From NCBI RefSeq assembly GCF_002368195.1, contig NZ_AP018178.1:124001-188000 (forward strand): a stretch of 64,000 nucleotides of DNA, read 5' to 3'. The DNA is from Calothrix sp. NIES-2100. Lineage in GTDB: Bacteria; Cyanobacteriota; Cyanobacteriia; Cyanobacteriales; Nostocaceae. Within the stretch, counting starts at the first letter, position 1; each line of letters starts with the position of its first letter. The notes under the pieces were generated by a model, which was not told where the DNA came from, did no database searches, and worked only from the letters and a program-made list of their open reading frames with translations. The position numbers and the translations under genes are program-made. Positions 1 through 8,715 of this stretch are shown piece after piece.

Positions 1-1079
1 CGAATCTTACCACCCCATAATGTGGCAACCCAACCGAAAATCTTCACGCCGGTGGGAACTGCAACCAGTAAGGTGGAGATGGTGAAGAACATCCGCATCC
101 AACCGGGTGTACCACTGGTAAACATGTGGTGAACCCAAACGAACAACCCGACAACGCAAATAGCCAAACTGGAATAAGCGATCGCTTTATATCCGAAAAT
201 TGGCTTACGAGCGTGAACGGGAATAACTTCGGACATAATGCCGAAGATAGGCAGAATCATTAAATATACTGCCGGGTGAGAATAGAACCAGAACAAGTGT
301 TGATAAAGTACAACGTTACCGCCTGCATCTGGTTTAAAGAAGGAAGTACCAAAGTTGAGGTCAAACAATAACAGCACCAAACCAGCTGCTAACACAGGTG
401 TAGATAATAGTGCTAGCACGGAAGTTGCTAAAATTGCCCAACAAAACAAAGGTAATTGATCCCATTTCATGCTCGGAACCTTCATCATCAAAATGGTGAT
501 GACAAAGTTCAGCGAACCCAAAATTGAGGAAGTACCCACCAACACAATCGCCAAAATCCACATGGTTTGAGCGATGGGTGCTGTGACTAAACTTAAAGGT
601 GGGTAAGCTGTCCAACCAGATTGAGAACCGCCAAAGATAAAACTACCAAGCAGCAGTAAACCTGCGGGTGGGTTTAACCAAAAAGCGACTGCATTCAATT
701 TGGGGAAAGCCATATCCCTAGCACCAACCATCAGCGGTACTAGGAAGTTACCAAATCCCCCGATCGCACTGGGGACAATCCACAGGAAGATCATGATCGT
801 CCCGTGGTTAGTCATGAAAGCATTGTAAAGATTGGGGTCGAGGAAATCTGCTGCCGGTGTTGATAATTCAACCCGGATCGCCATCGCCATCAAGCCACCA
901 ATGATATAGAAAACAAATGCTGTCACTAGGTATTGAATCCCAATTACCTTGTGATCAACATTAAATGTGAAGTAATCCTGCCATTTCCACGCCGTGGGGT
1001 GCGCAGTGTGAGCAACCACCAGATTTTTGCCTTTATCCTTATCTGGTGGAGTATTCCGAGGAAATTCTACTTTTGTCAT
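1..1079 (-). CDS. coxA: Cytochrome c oxidase subunit I, A2-type (partial, N-terminal 359 codons)
   Basis: This is the catalytic heme-copper subunit of an aa3-type oxidase in the membrane, which reduces O2 to water. The gene runs off the left edge; I read about 359 residues from the ATG at 1079. Visible are the low-spin heme histidine segment (NHGTIMIF), the CuB histidine with its cross-linked tyrosine in WFYSHPAVY, and the CuB pair in WVHHMF. The YSHPAVY form, with no glutamate after the proline, marks an A2-type oxidase. It lies 169 bp downstream of coxB on the same strand and is probably cotranscribed. Next to ferredoxin III and patB it resembles the heterocyst cox2 operon, so a role in protecting nitrogenase from O2 is inferred. 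Confidence 0.95.
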   Translation of the reverse strand, partial: MTKVEFPRNTPPDKDKGKNLVVAHTAHPTAWKWQDYFTFNVDHKVIGIQYLVTAFVFYIIGGLMAMAIRVELSTPAADFLDPNLYNAFMTNHGTIMIFLWIVPSAIGGFGNFLVPLMVGARDMAFPKLNAVAFWLNPPAGLLLLGSFIFGGSQSGWTAYPPLSLVTAPIAQTMWILAIVLVGTSSILGSLNFVITILMMKVPSMKWDQLPLFCWAILATSVLALLSTPVLAAGLVLLLFDLNFGTSFFKPDAGGNVVLYQHLFWFYSHPAVYLMILPIFGIMSEVIPVHARKPIFGYKAIAYSSLAICVVGLFVWVHHMFTSGTPGWMRMFFTISTLLVAVPTGVKIFGWVATLWGGKI

Positions 1080-1260
1080 CTTTTTGTCCTTTGTCCTTTG
1101 TCATTTGTCATTTGTGGTTTGTCATTTGTGGTTTGTCCTTTGTCATTTGTGGTTTGTCATTCGTGCTTTGTCCTTTGTCCTTGATCCGATAACCAATGAC
1201 TAATGACCAATGACTAATGACCAATGACCAATGACCAATGACCATTGACTAATGACTCTT
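1080..1260. repeat. Short tandem repeats between coxB and coxA
   Basis: About 180 bp of degenerate 7-bp units. The first half repeats TTTGTCA/TTTGTCC/TTTGTGG variants and the second half repeats ATGACCA/ATGACTA. The two halves are roughly complementary (TTGTCAT against ATGAC), so the transcript could fold back. Similar short tandem repeats occur elsewhere in the window and are typical of heterocystous cyanobacteria. Confidence 0.85.
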
Positions 1261-2226
1261 GACCATTGACTCTAGAGTTGCTGCACTCACTCCCATATCG
1301 TGAACATGAGGTGCAAGAAACTCTGATGTTGATAAATCAGCTGGGTTAAGGGCGATCGCTTGATGCAAATCTTGCTTTTGGGCAATTTGGTTTTCTGTCA
1401 GCCAGGTTTCATACTCTTCTGGTGTGTGGACAATTACCTGCGATCGCATGGAACCGTGATAACCACCACACAGTTCAGCGCAAACTACAGGATATGTACC
1501 AGGTTTGGTGGCGACAAATCGCAATTGGGTAGCAATACCAGGAATTGCATCTTGCTTGAGGCGAAAGTTCGGAACCCAGAATGAGTGAATTACATCTTGG
1601 GCTGAAAGATTAAGCTGAACATCAGCACCAACGGGAACATGCAATTCCCCAGTAGTAATGCCACTTTCGGGATAATTAAATATCCAAGCGTACTGCATCC
1701 CTTGTACATCAACAACCAAATCGGCTGCTTTGTCTTGGGTTGTGGATGTTGCACCAATCCCAATGTTAGGTGCAGCTTGAGATTCTGAAGGATGATCCAA
1801 AGTTGCAGCAATTGCACTACCCTTCATGTGCGCCACATGCGCCCCACCATGAGGATGACCGGCTGGATCTAAACCGCCCATACGGTTAAAAACATCTACG
1901 CTGTAGATGCCTAAACAGAAGACAATCAATGTGGGGATTGCTGTCCAGAAAATTTCTAGGGGAACGTTACCTTCAACCCGCACACCATCGGTATTATCTC
2001 CCCGACGGCGACGGTACTTAAACAAGAAGATGACAATCGTTCCTTCCACTACCAAGAAAAGAGCGATCGCAATGGTAAACATGACATTAAAAAATCCATC
2101 TACCATCGGCGCTTGTAATGACGCCTGCTCTGGCAGTAGATTGTGATGTTGACCAATCCAAATACTGATTGCGGAAATTAATATCCCAGCAACCAAAGTC
2201 CATAGTGAAACGGGAATTTGTTCCAT
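1249..2226 (-). CDS. coxB: Cytochrome c oxidase subunit II
   Basis: This subunit takes electrons from cytochrome c or plastocyanin through the CuA centre and passes them to subunit I. Two N-terminal membrane segments are followed by a periplasmic cupredoxin domain. The CuA set is clear: IHSFWVPNF supplies the first histidine and CAELCGGYHGSM supplies Cys-x3-Cys-x3-His-x2-Met. An insert of about 45 residues rich in His, Gly and Ala lies between the membrane part and the cupredoxin domain. I prefer the ATG at 2226 (MEQIPVSLW), preceded by AGGTGG, over a GTG nine bases upstream. It is the first gene of the coxBA unit. No NtcA or other box is convincing nearby. Confidence 0.95.
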   Translation of the reverse strand: MEQIPVSLWTLVAGILISAISIWIGQHHNLLPEQASLQAPMVDGFFNVMFTIAIALFLVVEGTIVIFLFKYRRRRGDNTDGVRVEGNVPLEIFWTAIPTLIVFCLGIYSVDVFNRMGGLDPAGHPHGGAHVAHMKGSAIAATLDHPSESQAAPNIGIGATSTTQDKAADLVVDVQGMQYAWIFNYPESGITTGELHVPVGADVQLNLSAQDVIHSFWVPNFRLKQDAIPGIATQLRFVATKPGTYPVVCAELCGGYHGSMRSQVIVHTPEEYETWLTENQIAQKQDLHQAIALNPADLSTSEFLAPHVHDMGVSAATLESMVKSH

Positions 2227-2235
2227 ACATACCAC

Positions 2236-2895
2236 CTGCTCTGTAAAACGCCGTCAAAAGGAATTGGCTTCGGCTTCGCTCAGCCCAAGGGGTATTGGGT
2301 ATTGGGCATTGGGCATTGGGCATTGGGCATCGGGCATTTCCCCGCGTCCCCGCGTCTCTATGTCTCCCTCATCCTCCTCATCTCCCTTGTCCCCCCTGCC
2401 CCCCTGCCCCTCTTCCCTTCATCTACAGGGCAGCGTTTTTGTTTTCTTTCTCTTTTTCTAACTTACCCCTATAAAAAATGGGGGAATTTTCCAGATCTTT
2501 TCACATCTTTCCCCCAAAAATATTTTGATTTATATCTTACTTCTGATGACAAAATATCTCGTCTTTTGACGAAGACCTAGTTCAGGAGAGGACTTTTAGC
2601 TTTAATATTAATTTAGCTAGATGAGCCGCAAGTATGGATTTGTTAATAGATAACACTTTAAGATTTACGCATTTGTTTACCACGAACTTTTTGCCAGTTT
2701 CGAGTAAACATTTAGTACAATACAGCAAAAATAACTACACAGATAAAAAAGGTGATAAAGCTTACCTTCTGCCATCTGCCAGGTCACTGAGCGCAGTCGA
2801 AGTGCTGCCATCTGCCTTTTAAACTTCCCCTCAAATTACCTTGCTTTTTAGCCTCTCCTGGAACAGGTAAAAAAATTGACTAATGCCAAACAATC
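2236..2895. other. Intergenic region between coxB and ferredoxin III, repeat-rich
   Basis: No convincing gene. It holds a run of TTGGGCA heptamers (about 2290-2337), a C/T-rich stretch (2338-2460), a dispersed fragment at 2264-2290 (GGCTTCGGCTTCGCTCAG), and an AT-rich part. Near 2706-2720 there is a GTA-N9-TAC palindrome, one base longer than the canonical NtcA box GTA-N8-TAC, so at best a weak candidate operator. Confidence 0.5.
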
Positions 2896-3189
2896 TTAGT
2901 TGTTTAATTCAGCATGGGTGTAGCAATTCTTAGGACAAATCCGTGAGCAAGCTTCACAACCAATACAATTATCTGGGGTAGCAACCACCATTACTTTGCG
3001 TTCGATTTCTTCATCATCTTCATCCTCAACAAATTCGCCTTCTTCGTTGAGAGCTTTGAGATCTAGCACATTATACCCGCATACTTTCATGCATCTGCCA
3101 CAGCCGATACATTTATCTTTATCAATTGCTTGGGCAAATTTTGGTGTCCAAGTTTTACCTCCAAAGGTTAATCCTGTTAGTTGTGCCAT
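2896..3189 (-). CDS. fdxB: Ferredoxin III, nif-type 2[4Fe-4S]
   Basis: This is a 97-residue soluble electron carrier of the nif-specific ferredoxin III family. The first cluster motif is C27-x2-C30-x2-C33-x3-C37 and the second is C75-x2-C78-x2-C81-x3-C85-P, with a further C89. An acidic loop (residues 49-63, rich in Glu and Asp) separates them. The family is found with nitrogen-fixation genes and probably donates electrons to nitrogenase or to cofactor assembly. It lies upstream of coxBA on the same strand and is divergent from patB. The start at 3189 is the only sensible ATG. Function in heterocysts is inferred from context. Confidence 0.9.
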   Translation of the reverse strand: MAQLTGLTFGGKTWTPKFAQAIDKDKCIGCGRCMKVCGYNVLDLKALNEEGEFVEDEDDEEIERKVMVVATPDNCIGCEACSRICPKNCYTHAELNN

Positions 3190-4210
3190 GATAAATCCTC
3201 GGCAATTATGCCTAAAAATATGTTGGTGCTTTAATCATCATCCTAACCTAATCTTAATAGTTTATTTGTGCTATTAAAGCATTATTTGTCTATCATCAAA
3301 ATTTTCTGACTTTTTAGCATGTACCACTTATTTATTTATTGACACTGTTAATTGAAAGCTTTTGGCAATAATTATGTTCAAATATTGTTTAAGTCATGCC
3401 TACTTAACATATATTGCCGCTTTATCTGCGATAATCAGACATTCTTTATTTTAGGATTAACAACTGCAACTGCTAGCAGTAAAAATCAATTACATGAAGA
3501 GGGCATGAGTAAAAAAATCTATTTTTATACAATTGATGCTCTTGTCAAATAAATATTTTTTTGCTTGTTGAATCCAGGCTTATGGAACAGTATTTAGATA
3601 TACAGATGATTTTTAAATTCAGCGCGATCGCCTTTAGCAAGCAAATAATTAGTATGCAAATTATTGCCTCACTAATTTTAAGTTAATTCTTGATACAAAC
3701 CCATAAAAAGCAAATGTTATTTTTGCACATTACAGCAAATAATAAATCATAACTTGGCTAATTGAAAAACTGTAATACTTATGGCAGAATATAAACTAAT
3801 GTAAAATATTAAAAGTATTAATAAACAAGTTGAATACTATTAATGATAGGCTTTGGTGTTCGCCAAAAACACTTTGGTTAAGGTTTTAAGGTCTAAAAAA
3901 AATATTCTTTGAATCTCTGGAAATAAAATCCTTAAGAAAGCTCCCCAGGCTCATTGTGAACAAACTGATCACAATGATTATGAAATGTATAGTTAATAAA
4001 GAAGTAATATGAGGCTCAAGCGATAAGCCTTAAGTAGCTTCCAAGTGGATGCAATGTCCTCCTTCTGAATATGAGCAGATTCTCAAACAAGAAAAATCTT
4101 TCTTGTTAGCAAAATCAAGTGGTAGTGAGTCGTGGATGTTATGAATACAGAGGACACATCCAGGGGAGATTTGAGCCAAACATCTCAACGAGTATAGTTA
4201 GAAGTGCATT
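3190..4210. other. Long AT-rich region between divergent fdxB and patB
   Basis: About 1 kb with no protein I trust. The short open frame at 3352-3552 has no recognisable product. This region must hold the promoters of both fdxB (leftward) and patB (rightward), but I see no exact GTA-N8-TAC NtcA box. Its length fits a long 5' leader on one of the two genes. Confidence 0.5.
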
Positions 4211-5803
4211 ATGCCGTATACAATTCCTAACAACAGTTGCGTTGGATGTGACAATTGTCGTCCCCAATGTCCGACGGGTGCAATTAAAATCGAAAACAAT
4301 GAATATTGGATCGATCCTTGTCTTTGTAACAATTGCGAAGGTTATTATTCCGAACCGCAATGTGTAGTCGCCTGTCCGACAAAATCACCAATTCCGTGGC
4401 AAGCGAAAAAAGGAAGATGTAAAGTAGAACCGAGAGATGCTACCAGCCCAGATTTATTTTCTAATGGGAAGAACAACCCCTTTGCTTCAGCGATTGTGAT
4501 TTGGGAAGCTTGTAACGTACTAGCACAGCGCACTTCTTTACATTGGGAAATCGATGAAGCTGGGTATTTATCCTATAGCCGACAAGTTAATCAGGGAAAA
4601 GGTGCGATCGCATTTCATATCCAAGATCCATGCAAGATTAGCACTCGGACAACAGAAATAGCCGCAATTGAAGCCCTAGATATTAGAGCTGCTTGCATCC
4701 ATTTAATTTTTGCAGCTCATGCAACTGCTTTAGAACAACCTTGGGAGCAAGAATTTGCCATTGATGAACGTCAGCTAGAGAAATATTTAGGCTTAGAAAA
4801 ACGCAAAGACCTAAGCAAAAATGCCAAACTAGCTTTAATGAAAAATATTGTCCAACAAGCTTGTTCATTAATAATTTCCATTGACTGGCCCCCACAAGGA
4901 AGAGTCAACGGATTTTCAATTGCTGGAACTCGCTTGTGGCATTTAGTAAACATCGAACACCACTTTCAAGAAGACGATCAAGGATGCAAATACTTAATAG
5001 GATTAACTTTTAAAGTCAAAGCCGGACTTTGGGCGCAGCATTTCTTAAATAAACAAGCATGTAAAGAACGCACAGCATTTTATCAATATGGTATTTTACC
5101 GAGAACACTATTAACTACTATTATGAGTATTTGGCAGCAACATGAAGGCGCAGCCAGACTCATGCTGTGGTTGCTGTTTAAAACCAAAATGGGCAGAGAA
5201 CAACGCATTACAGTTCCTACCTTATTACGTGTTGCTTACGGTGAAGAAAAAGTCACCATCGCCGCTAGACAAAGAGAAGAACGCAAACGTCTGCTACGGA
5301 CATTTGAAAGCGATTTAGAAATGCTCAATCATTATGGAATTAAACCTATATTTGATCCAGTTACTTATCCTATAGCCATTCAACCTTTATGGGCAAAACT
5401 AGCTGATATCCCCGAAGATCCAGAAGCCGCCTTAGAATTTTGGACAAATGACGGTGGTGGCGATACCAGATTAACAGATACAGGCCCCCGTGGTAAGTGG
5501 AATTTGCTGATGAATGCGCGGATTTTATCCTTTAACTTACCAACAGAATGGGAGCCACAAACCGCAGACTCAGACAAAAAACAGCGGCGCACTGTGAATA
5601 AAACGAGAAGGAAGCCCAAAACCACAGGCGATTTACTAGGCGAACAGATTTTAGCAGCGCGAAAAAATCTCAATCTCTCTCAGAGAGAATTAGCAAAGTT
5701 GACAGGTAAAAGCCAAAGCTGGATTCGCGACATCGAAAACGGGCGCTTAAAAGCCAAGTTAGAAGACCAAGTACTATTACGGAAAGTACTGAACATGGCT
5801 TAA
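4211..5803 (+). CDS. patB: PatB/CnfR-type nitrogen-fixation regulator (ferredoxin domain + HTH)
   Basis: This is a 530-residue transcription regulator with an N-terminal double [4Fe-4S] ferredoxin domain: C10-x2-C13-x2-C16-x3-C20-P, then C37-x-C39-x2-C42-x8-C51-x3-C55-P. A long central region has no motif I recognise. The C-terminal 60 residues form an XRE-type helix-turn-helix (LSQRELAKLTGKSQSWIRDI). In cyanobacteria this family (PatB in Anabaena, CnfR in Leptolyngbya) activates nif genes under low oxygen, and the clusters are thought to sense O2 or redox state. Length and layout match the family. It is divergent from fdxB and coxBA. The ATG at 4211 starts directly at the conserved MPYTIPNNSC. 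Confidence 0.93.
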   Translation: MPYTIPNNSCVGCDNCRPQCPTGAIKIENNEYWIDPCLCNNCEGYYSEPQCVVACPTKSPIPWQAKKGRCKVEPRDATSPDLFSNGKNNPFASAIVIWEACNVLAQRTSLHWEIDEAGYLSYSRQVNQGKGAIAFHIQDPCKISTRTTEIAAIEALDIRAACIHLIFAAHATALEQPWEQEFAIDERQLEKYLGLEKRKDLSKNAKLALMKNIVQQACSLIISIDWPPQGRVNGFSIAGTRLWHLVNIEHHFQEDDQGCKYLIGLTFKVKAGLWAQHFLNKQACKERTAFYQYGILPRTLLTTIMSIWQQHEGAARLMLWLLFKTKMGREQRITVPTLLRVAYGEEKVTIAARQREERKRLLRTFESDLEMLNHYGIKPIFDPVTYPIAIQPLWAKLADIPEDPEAALEFWTNDGGGDTRLTDTGPRGKWNLLMNARILSFNLPTEWEPQTADSDKKQRRTVNKTRRKPKTTGDLLGEQILAARKNLNLSQRELAKLTGKSQSWIRDIENGRLKAKLEDQVLLRKVLNMA

Positions 5804-5824
5804 TAGATTAGTGCAATCCTGCTG

Positions 5825-6010
5825 TGATGCCAAAACATCGCCTTGTTATATTAATACGTCGCCATGTTATGCCATAACATCGCCCTGTTATGTTAATACG
5901 TCGCCACGTTATGCCATAACATCGGTCTGTTATATCAATACGTCGCCATGTTATGCCATAACATCGCCTTGTTATATTAATGCATCGACCTGCAATTAAA
6001 TTGCATCGAG
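5825..6010. repeat. 21-bp (42-bp higher order) tandem repeat array
   Basis: About eight degenerate 21-bp units alternate between two forms. One is CATCGCCTTGTTATATTAATA and the other is CGTCGCCATGTTATGCCATAA, giving a 42-bp period. The last two units drift to CATCGACCTGCAATTAAATTG. Because 21 is a multiple of 3, open frames run through on both strands, but they are low-complexity and probably not proteins. Another 21-bp array with a related core (TCGATGCAACTCAATTGCAGG) lies at 37060-37250. Confidence 0.9.
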
Positions 6011-6212
6011 CTGCACAAATTAAACGTACCCTTGATAAGGCTAGCATTTTCAGGCTATATTGGTTTGGCGATCGCAATTTAGTCACTCAAAAATGTGGAG
6101 TATTATCTTTTCTTAAAGAAAATTCTTGGTAAACTATTGAGGCGGGCGATCGCTACTATCGCTACTTTATTAAAGTTAAATTTTTAAATTACTTGACATT
6201 TCCTCAAGACAA

Positions 6213-6306
6213 CAGGACTTACGCCCGGACTACGATTTTACGTCATTACCAGCACAGCGTAGTAATTGCAAAAGCTTACTTTTTCGTCATAAGTGCGTAA
6301 GTTCTA
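6213..6306. mobile_element. Small inverted-repeat (MITE-like) element, diverged copy
   Basis: The left end CAGGACTTACGC and right end GTGCGTAAGTTCTA are inverted copies bounding about 94 bp. The same ends bound the element at 40455-40638. There is no coding capacity. The size and ends suggest a MITE mobilised by a transposase encoded elsewhere. Confidence 0.6.
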
Positions 6307-6811
6307 TACAATGAATTTACTCTATAAAATTACATAATTTATATCCTCAGATAGATTGACTTGAACAATAATCCTGTAGTAATTATTAATAGAGGCAAAG
6401 CTTTATCGTAGTATTTTAAAATACTGACGCAATATTTAAGACTTTCCATATTGGGCTGATCCTATTTAATTAGGATAATTTGTGGTGTTTACTACCAGAA
6501 GTCTCTCATCTGCCATATTGATAGGCAGATTCAAAACAAAATAAAATTTTCGCGGTTTTCAATCAAAATTCAGTGCATCTTTAAACTTGCAAAGATAGAT
6601 ATATAAGTCAAAGTATATCTACCACATCGGCATAGGAAGAAATTTAACTTTCTTAATCCGATGATAGATTCATGGATTTTTCCGGAAAAAAGTCAGAGAT
6701 AAATATTTTCCTCGGAGCAAATTTCTGTAGTGCAACCGAGTGGGAACCGCTATAGTAACTGCGAATTGCCACGAAGTACTAAAAAATGATGGCGATTAAT
6801 TCTTTTTTAAA

Positions 6812-7519
6812 ATGAAGACAGGTATTTTCATCCTTACAGTTATCTGCATTCTGGCAACTGGTCTAGCAGTATATCTGCTTGGAGGTGTGAATTCAGACAT
6901 AATTCAAGCTTGGCTCAAGTCGGCTGGTATCTGGGCACCAGTTATATATATTGCTTTGTATATTGTCGCAACAGTTCTGATTTTGCCTTCAACGGCACTT
7001 AACTTAACTGGCGGTGCAATATTTGGGCCAGTGCTTGGTACTGTCTGGGCTAGCCTGGGGGCAATTATTGCAGCCATTGTCACATTTGCGTTTACTCGCA
7101 CAGTTGGACGTGTCGCAGTCGCCAAAAGACTAGCTGGACAATGGCAAGCTATGGATGCTGAGGTGCGACGAGGGGGACTTTTCTACATGTTTGCTATTCG
7201 CTTGATAGCAATCATGCCCTATGGTTTGGTGAATTTCGTCGCCGGGCTAACGTCGGTTAGCTCAAAAGATTATGTTCTCGGTACAACCTTAGGAACTGTT
7301 CCTGGTGTCTTACCCTTTGTCTTGCTAGGCAGTTACGGTTTAAAGGCGCTGAAAACAGGAGATTTCTTACCATTAATAGGAGCTTTATCGCTAACAGGAA
7401 TACTATTAGCAGCCGCTACCTGGTATCGCCATCGTCGCTCCTTTCCCCAAAAAAGCGTTGAAGTTTATAAGTCATCAAAAACATTAGATAAAACAGACTC
7501 GGAAAATCAAGAAAAATAA
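6812..7519 (+). CDS. TVP38/TMEM64 family membrane protein
   Basis: This is a 235-residue integral membrane protein of the SNARE-associated/DedA-like family. Hydrophobic segments are visible near residues 5-25, 40-60, 65-95, 130-150, 155-180 and 185-205. The family signature region is GGAIFGPVLGTVWASLGA followed by a basic TRTVGRVAVAKR segment. Members are thought to act in lipid scrambling or membrane homeostasis; the substrate is unknown here. It starts at the ATG at 6812. Two glycosyltransferase genes follow on the same strand with a 73-bp gap, so a shared envelope role is plausible. Confidence 0.85.
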   Translation: MKTGIFILTVICILATGLAVYLLGGVNSDIIQAWLKSAGIWAPVIYIALYIVATVLILPSTALNLTGGAIFGPVLGTVWASLGAIIAAIVTFAFTRTVGRVAVAKRLAGQWQAMDAEVRRGGLFYMFAIRLIAIMPYGLVNFVAGLTSVSSKDYVLGTTLGTVPGVLPFVLLGSYGLKALKTGDFLPLIGALSLTGILLAAATWYRHRRSFPQKSVEVYKSSKTLDKTDSENQEK

Positions 7520-7592
7520 TTCTTTTCTCAAGCATAAGCACCGAAATTGTAAATATCCGTTTGAATATTTAGTGAACTATGAGGTCTGATAT

Positions 7593-8591
7593 ATGCTCGT
7601 AGACCAAGATGATGTAGAGCTTTCTGTGATCGTTCCCATGTACAATGAGGAACAAAATATAGATTACTTGTTTGAGCGATTAATCGCCGCACTAAATCCT
7701 TTAAAAATAAAATACGAAATTGTTTGTGTGAATGATGGTAGTAAAGATAATACTCTGAAGTGTTTGATTGAGCATCATCGCCGTAACCCTGCAATTAAAG
7801 TAGTTAACTTATCTCGTAACTTTGGTAAGGAAATAGCTCTCACAGCTGGTATTGATTACGCAATAGGCGCAGCAGTGATACCAATAGATGCTGATCTGCA
7901 AGATCCACCGGAATTAATTGCGGAACTAATTGCTAAATGGCGTGAAGGTTATGATGTAGTCTATGCAACTCGTCGTTCACGTCAAGGAGAAAGTTGGCTC
8001 AAACGCCTGACAGCTAAAATGTTCTACCAAACTATAGAGCGTATGAGTCCTGTGCCAATTCCTCGCAATACGGGGGATTTCCGTTTGCTTGACCGACGTG
8101 TTGTTGATACTCTCAAGCAATTGCCAGAACATAATCGTTTTATGAAAGGTTTGTTTGCTTGGGTGGGATTTAATCAAACTTCGATTTTGTATGATCGCCC
8201 TCAACGTTACAGGGGGGTGACTAAATGGAATTATTGGCGACTTTGGAATTTTGCTCTTGACGGTATTACTTCATTTAGTTTTGTACCCTTGAAAGTCTGG
8301 AGCTACTTTGGACTGACTTTATCTTTGCTTTCATTTTTATACGCTAGTTTTCTCATAATTAGAACTTTAATTTTAGGAATTGATATTCCTGGTTATGCTT
8401 CTTTAATGGTGACTGTACTCTTTTTAGGAGGAGTGCAACTACTTAGTCTTGGCATTATTGGTGAATATCTTGGTCGTGTCTATGAGCAGGTAAAGGGACG
8501 CCCACTTTATTTAGTACGAGAATGCTATGGCTTCAGTTCTGAATCTTTTAATCAACCAGCCCAAAATATCATTCAGGTACAAAAAAACTAA
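7593..8591 (+). CDS. GT2 glycosyltransferase, polyprenyl-phosphate sugar synthase type
   Basis: This is a 332-residue inner-membrane enzyme of the DPM1/GtrB-like group. The GT-A fold begins with SVIVPMYNEEQNI, and the acidic metal/nucleotide motif is DADLQDPPELI. A conserved NRFMKGLFAWVGF segment follows, and two membrane helices (about residues 235-260 and 270-295) end the protein. Such enzymes move a sugar from a nucleotide donor to a polyprenyl phosphate. The next gene encodes a GT39 enzyme, the class that uses such lipid-linked sugars, so the pair probably makes and uses one donor. The sugar and acceptor are unknown. Confidence 0.88.
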   Translation: MLVDQDDVELSVIVPMYNEEQNIDYLFERLIAALNPLKIKYEIVCVNDGSKDNTLKCLIEHHRRNPAIKVVNLSRNFGKEIALTAGIDYAIGAAVIPIDADLQDPPELIAELIAKWREGYDVVYATRRSRQGESWLKRLTAKMFYQTIERMSPVPIPRNTGDFRLLDRRVVDTLKQLPEHNRFMKGLFAWVGFNQTSILYDRPQRYRGVTKWNYWRLWNFALDGITSFSFVPLKVWSYFGLTLSLLSFLYASFLIIRTLILGIDIPGYASLMVTVLFLGGVQLLSLGIIGEYLGRVYEQVKGRPLYLVRECYGFSSESFNQPAQNIIQVQKN

Positions 8592-8715
8592 CAGGACAAA
8601 GTTATCTTTGTTTATCCTTGCTAATCTCATAAAATTTGCCGCAAAACTATTCTCGTCATCTAATTAATAGTTTTGTGTTTAGGTCGCAACTTTTGAAAGC
8701 AGTCAATCTGAGAGT

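Larger units (their letters stand above)
5804..6811. other. Non-coding region downstream of patB
   Basis: It contains a 21-bp tandem repeat array (5825-6010) and a 94-bp inverted-repeat element (6213-6306), both listed separately. The rest (6307-6811) is AT-rich with no gene I can support; it should include the promoter of the 6812 gene. No RNA gene is recognised. Confidence 0.5.

Noticed and set aside
2706..2720. NtcA box GTA-N8-TAC
   Set aside because: The spacing is nine bases, not eight, and it is far from any start.
3352..3552. 66-residue plus frame between fdxB and patB
   Set aside because: No ribosome site and no recognisable sequence; AT-rich non-coding DNA.
5808..6086. Repeat-containing frames over the 21-bp array
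   Set aside because: They exist only because 21 is divisible by three; composition is not protein-like.
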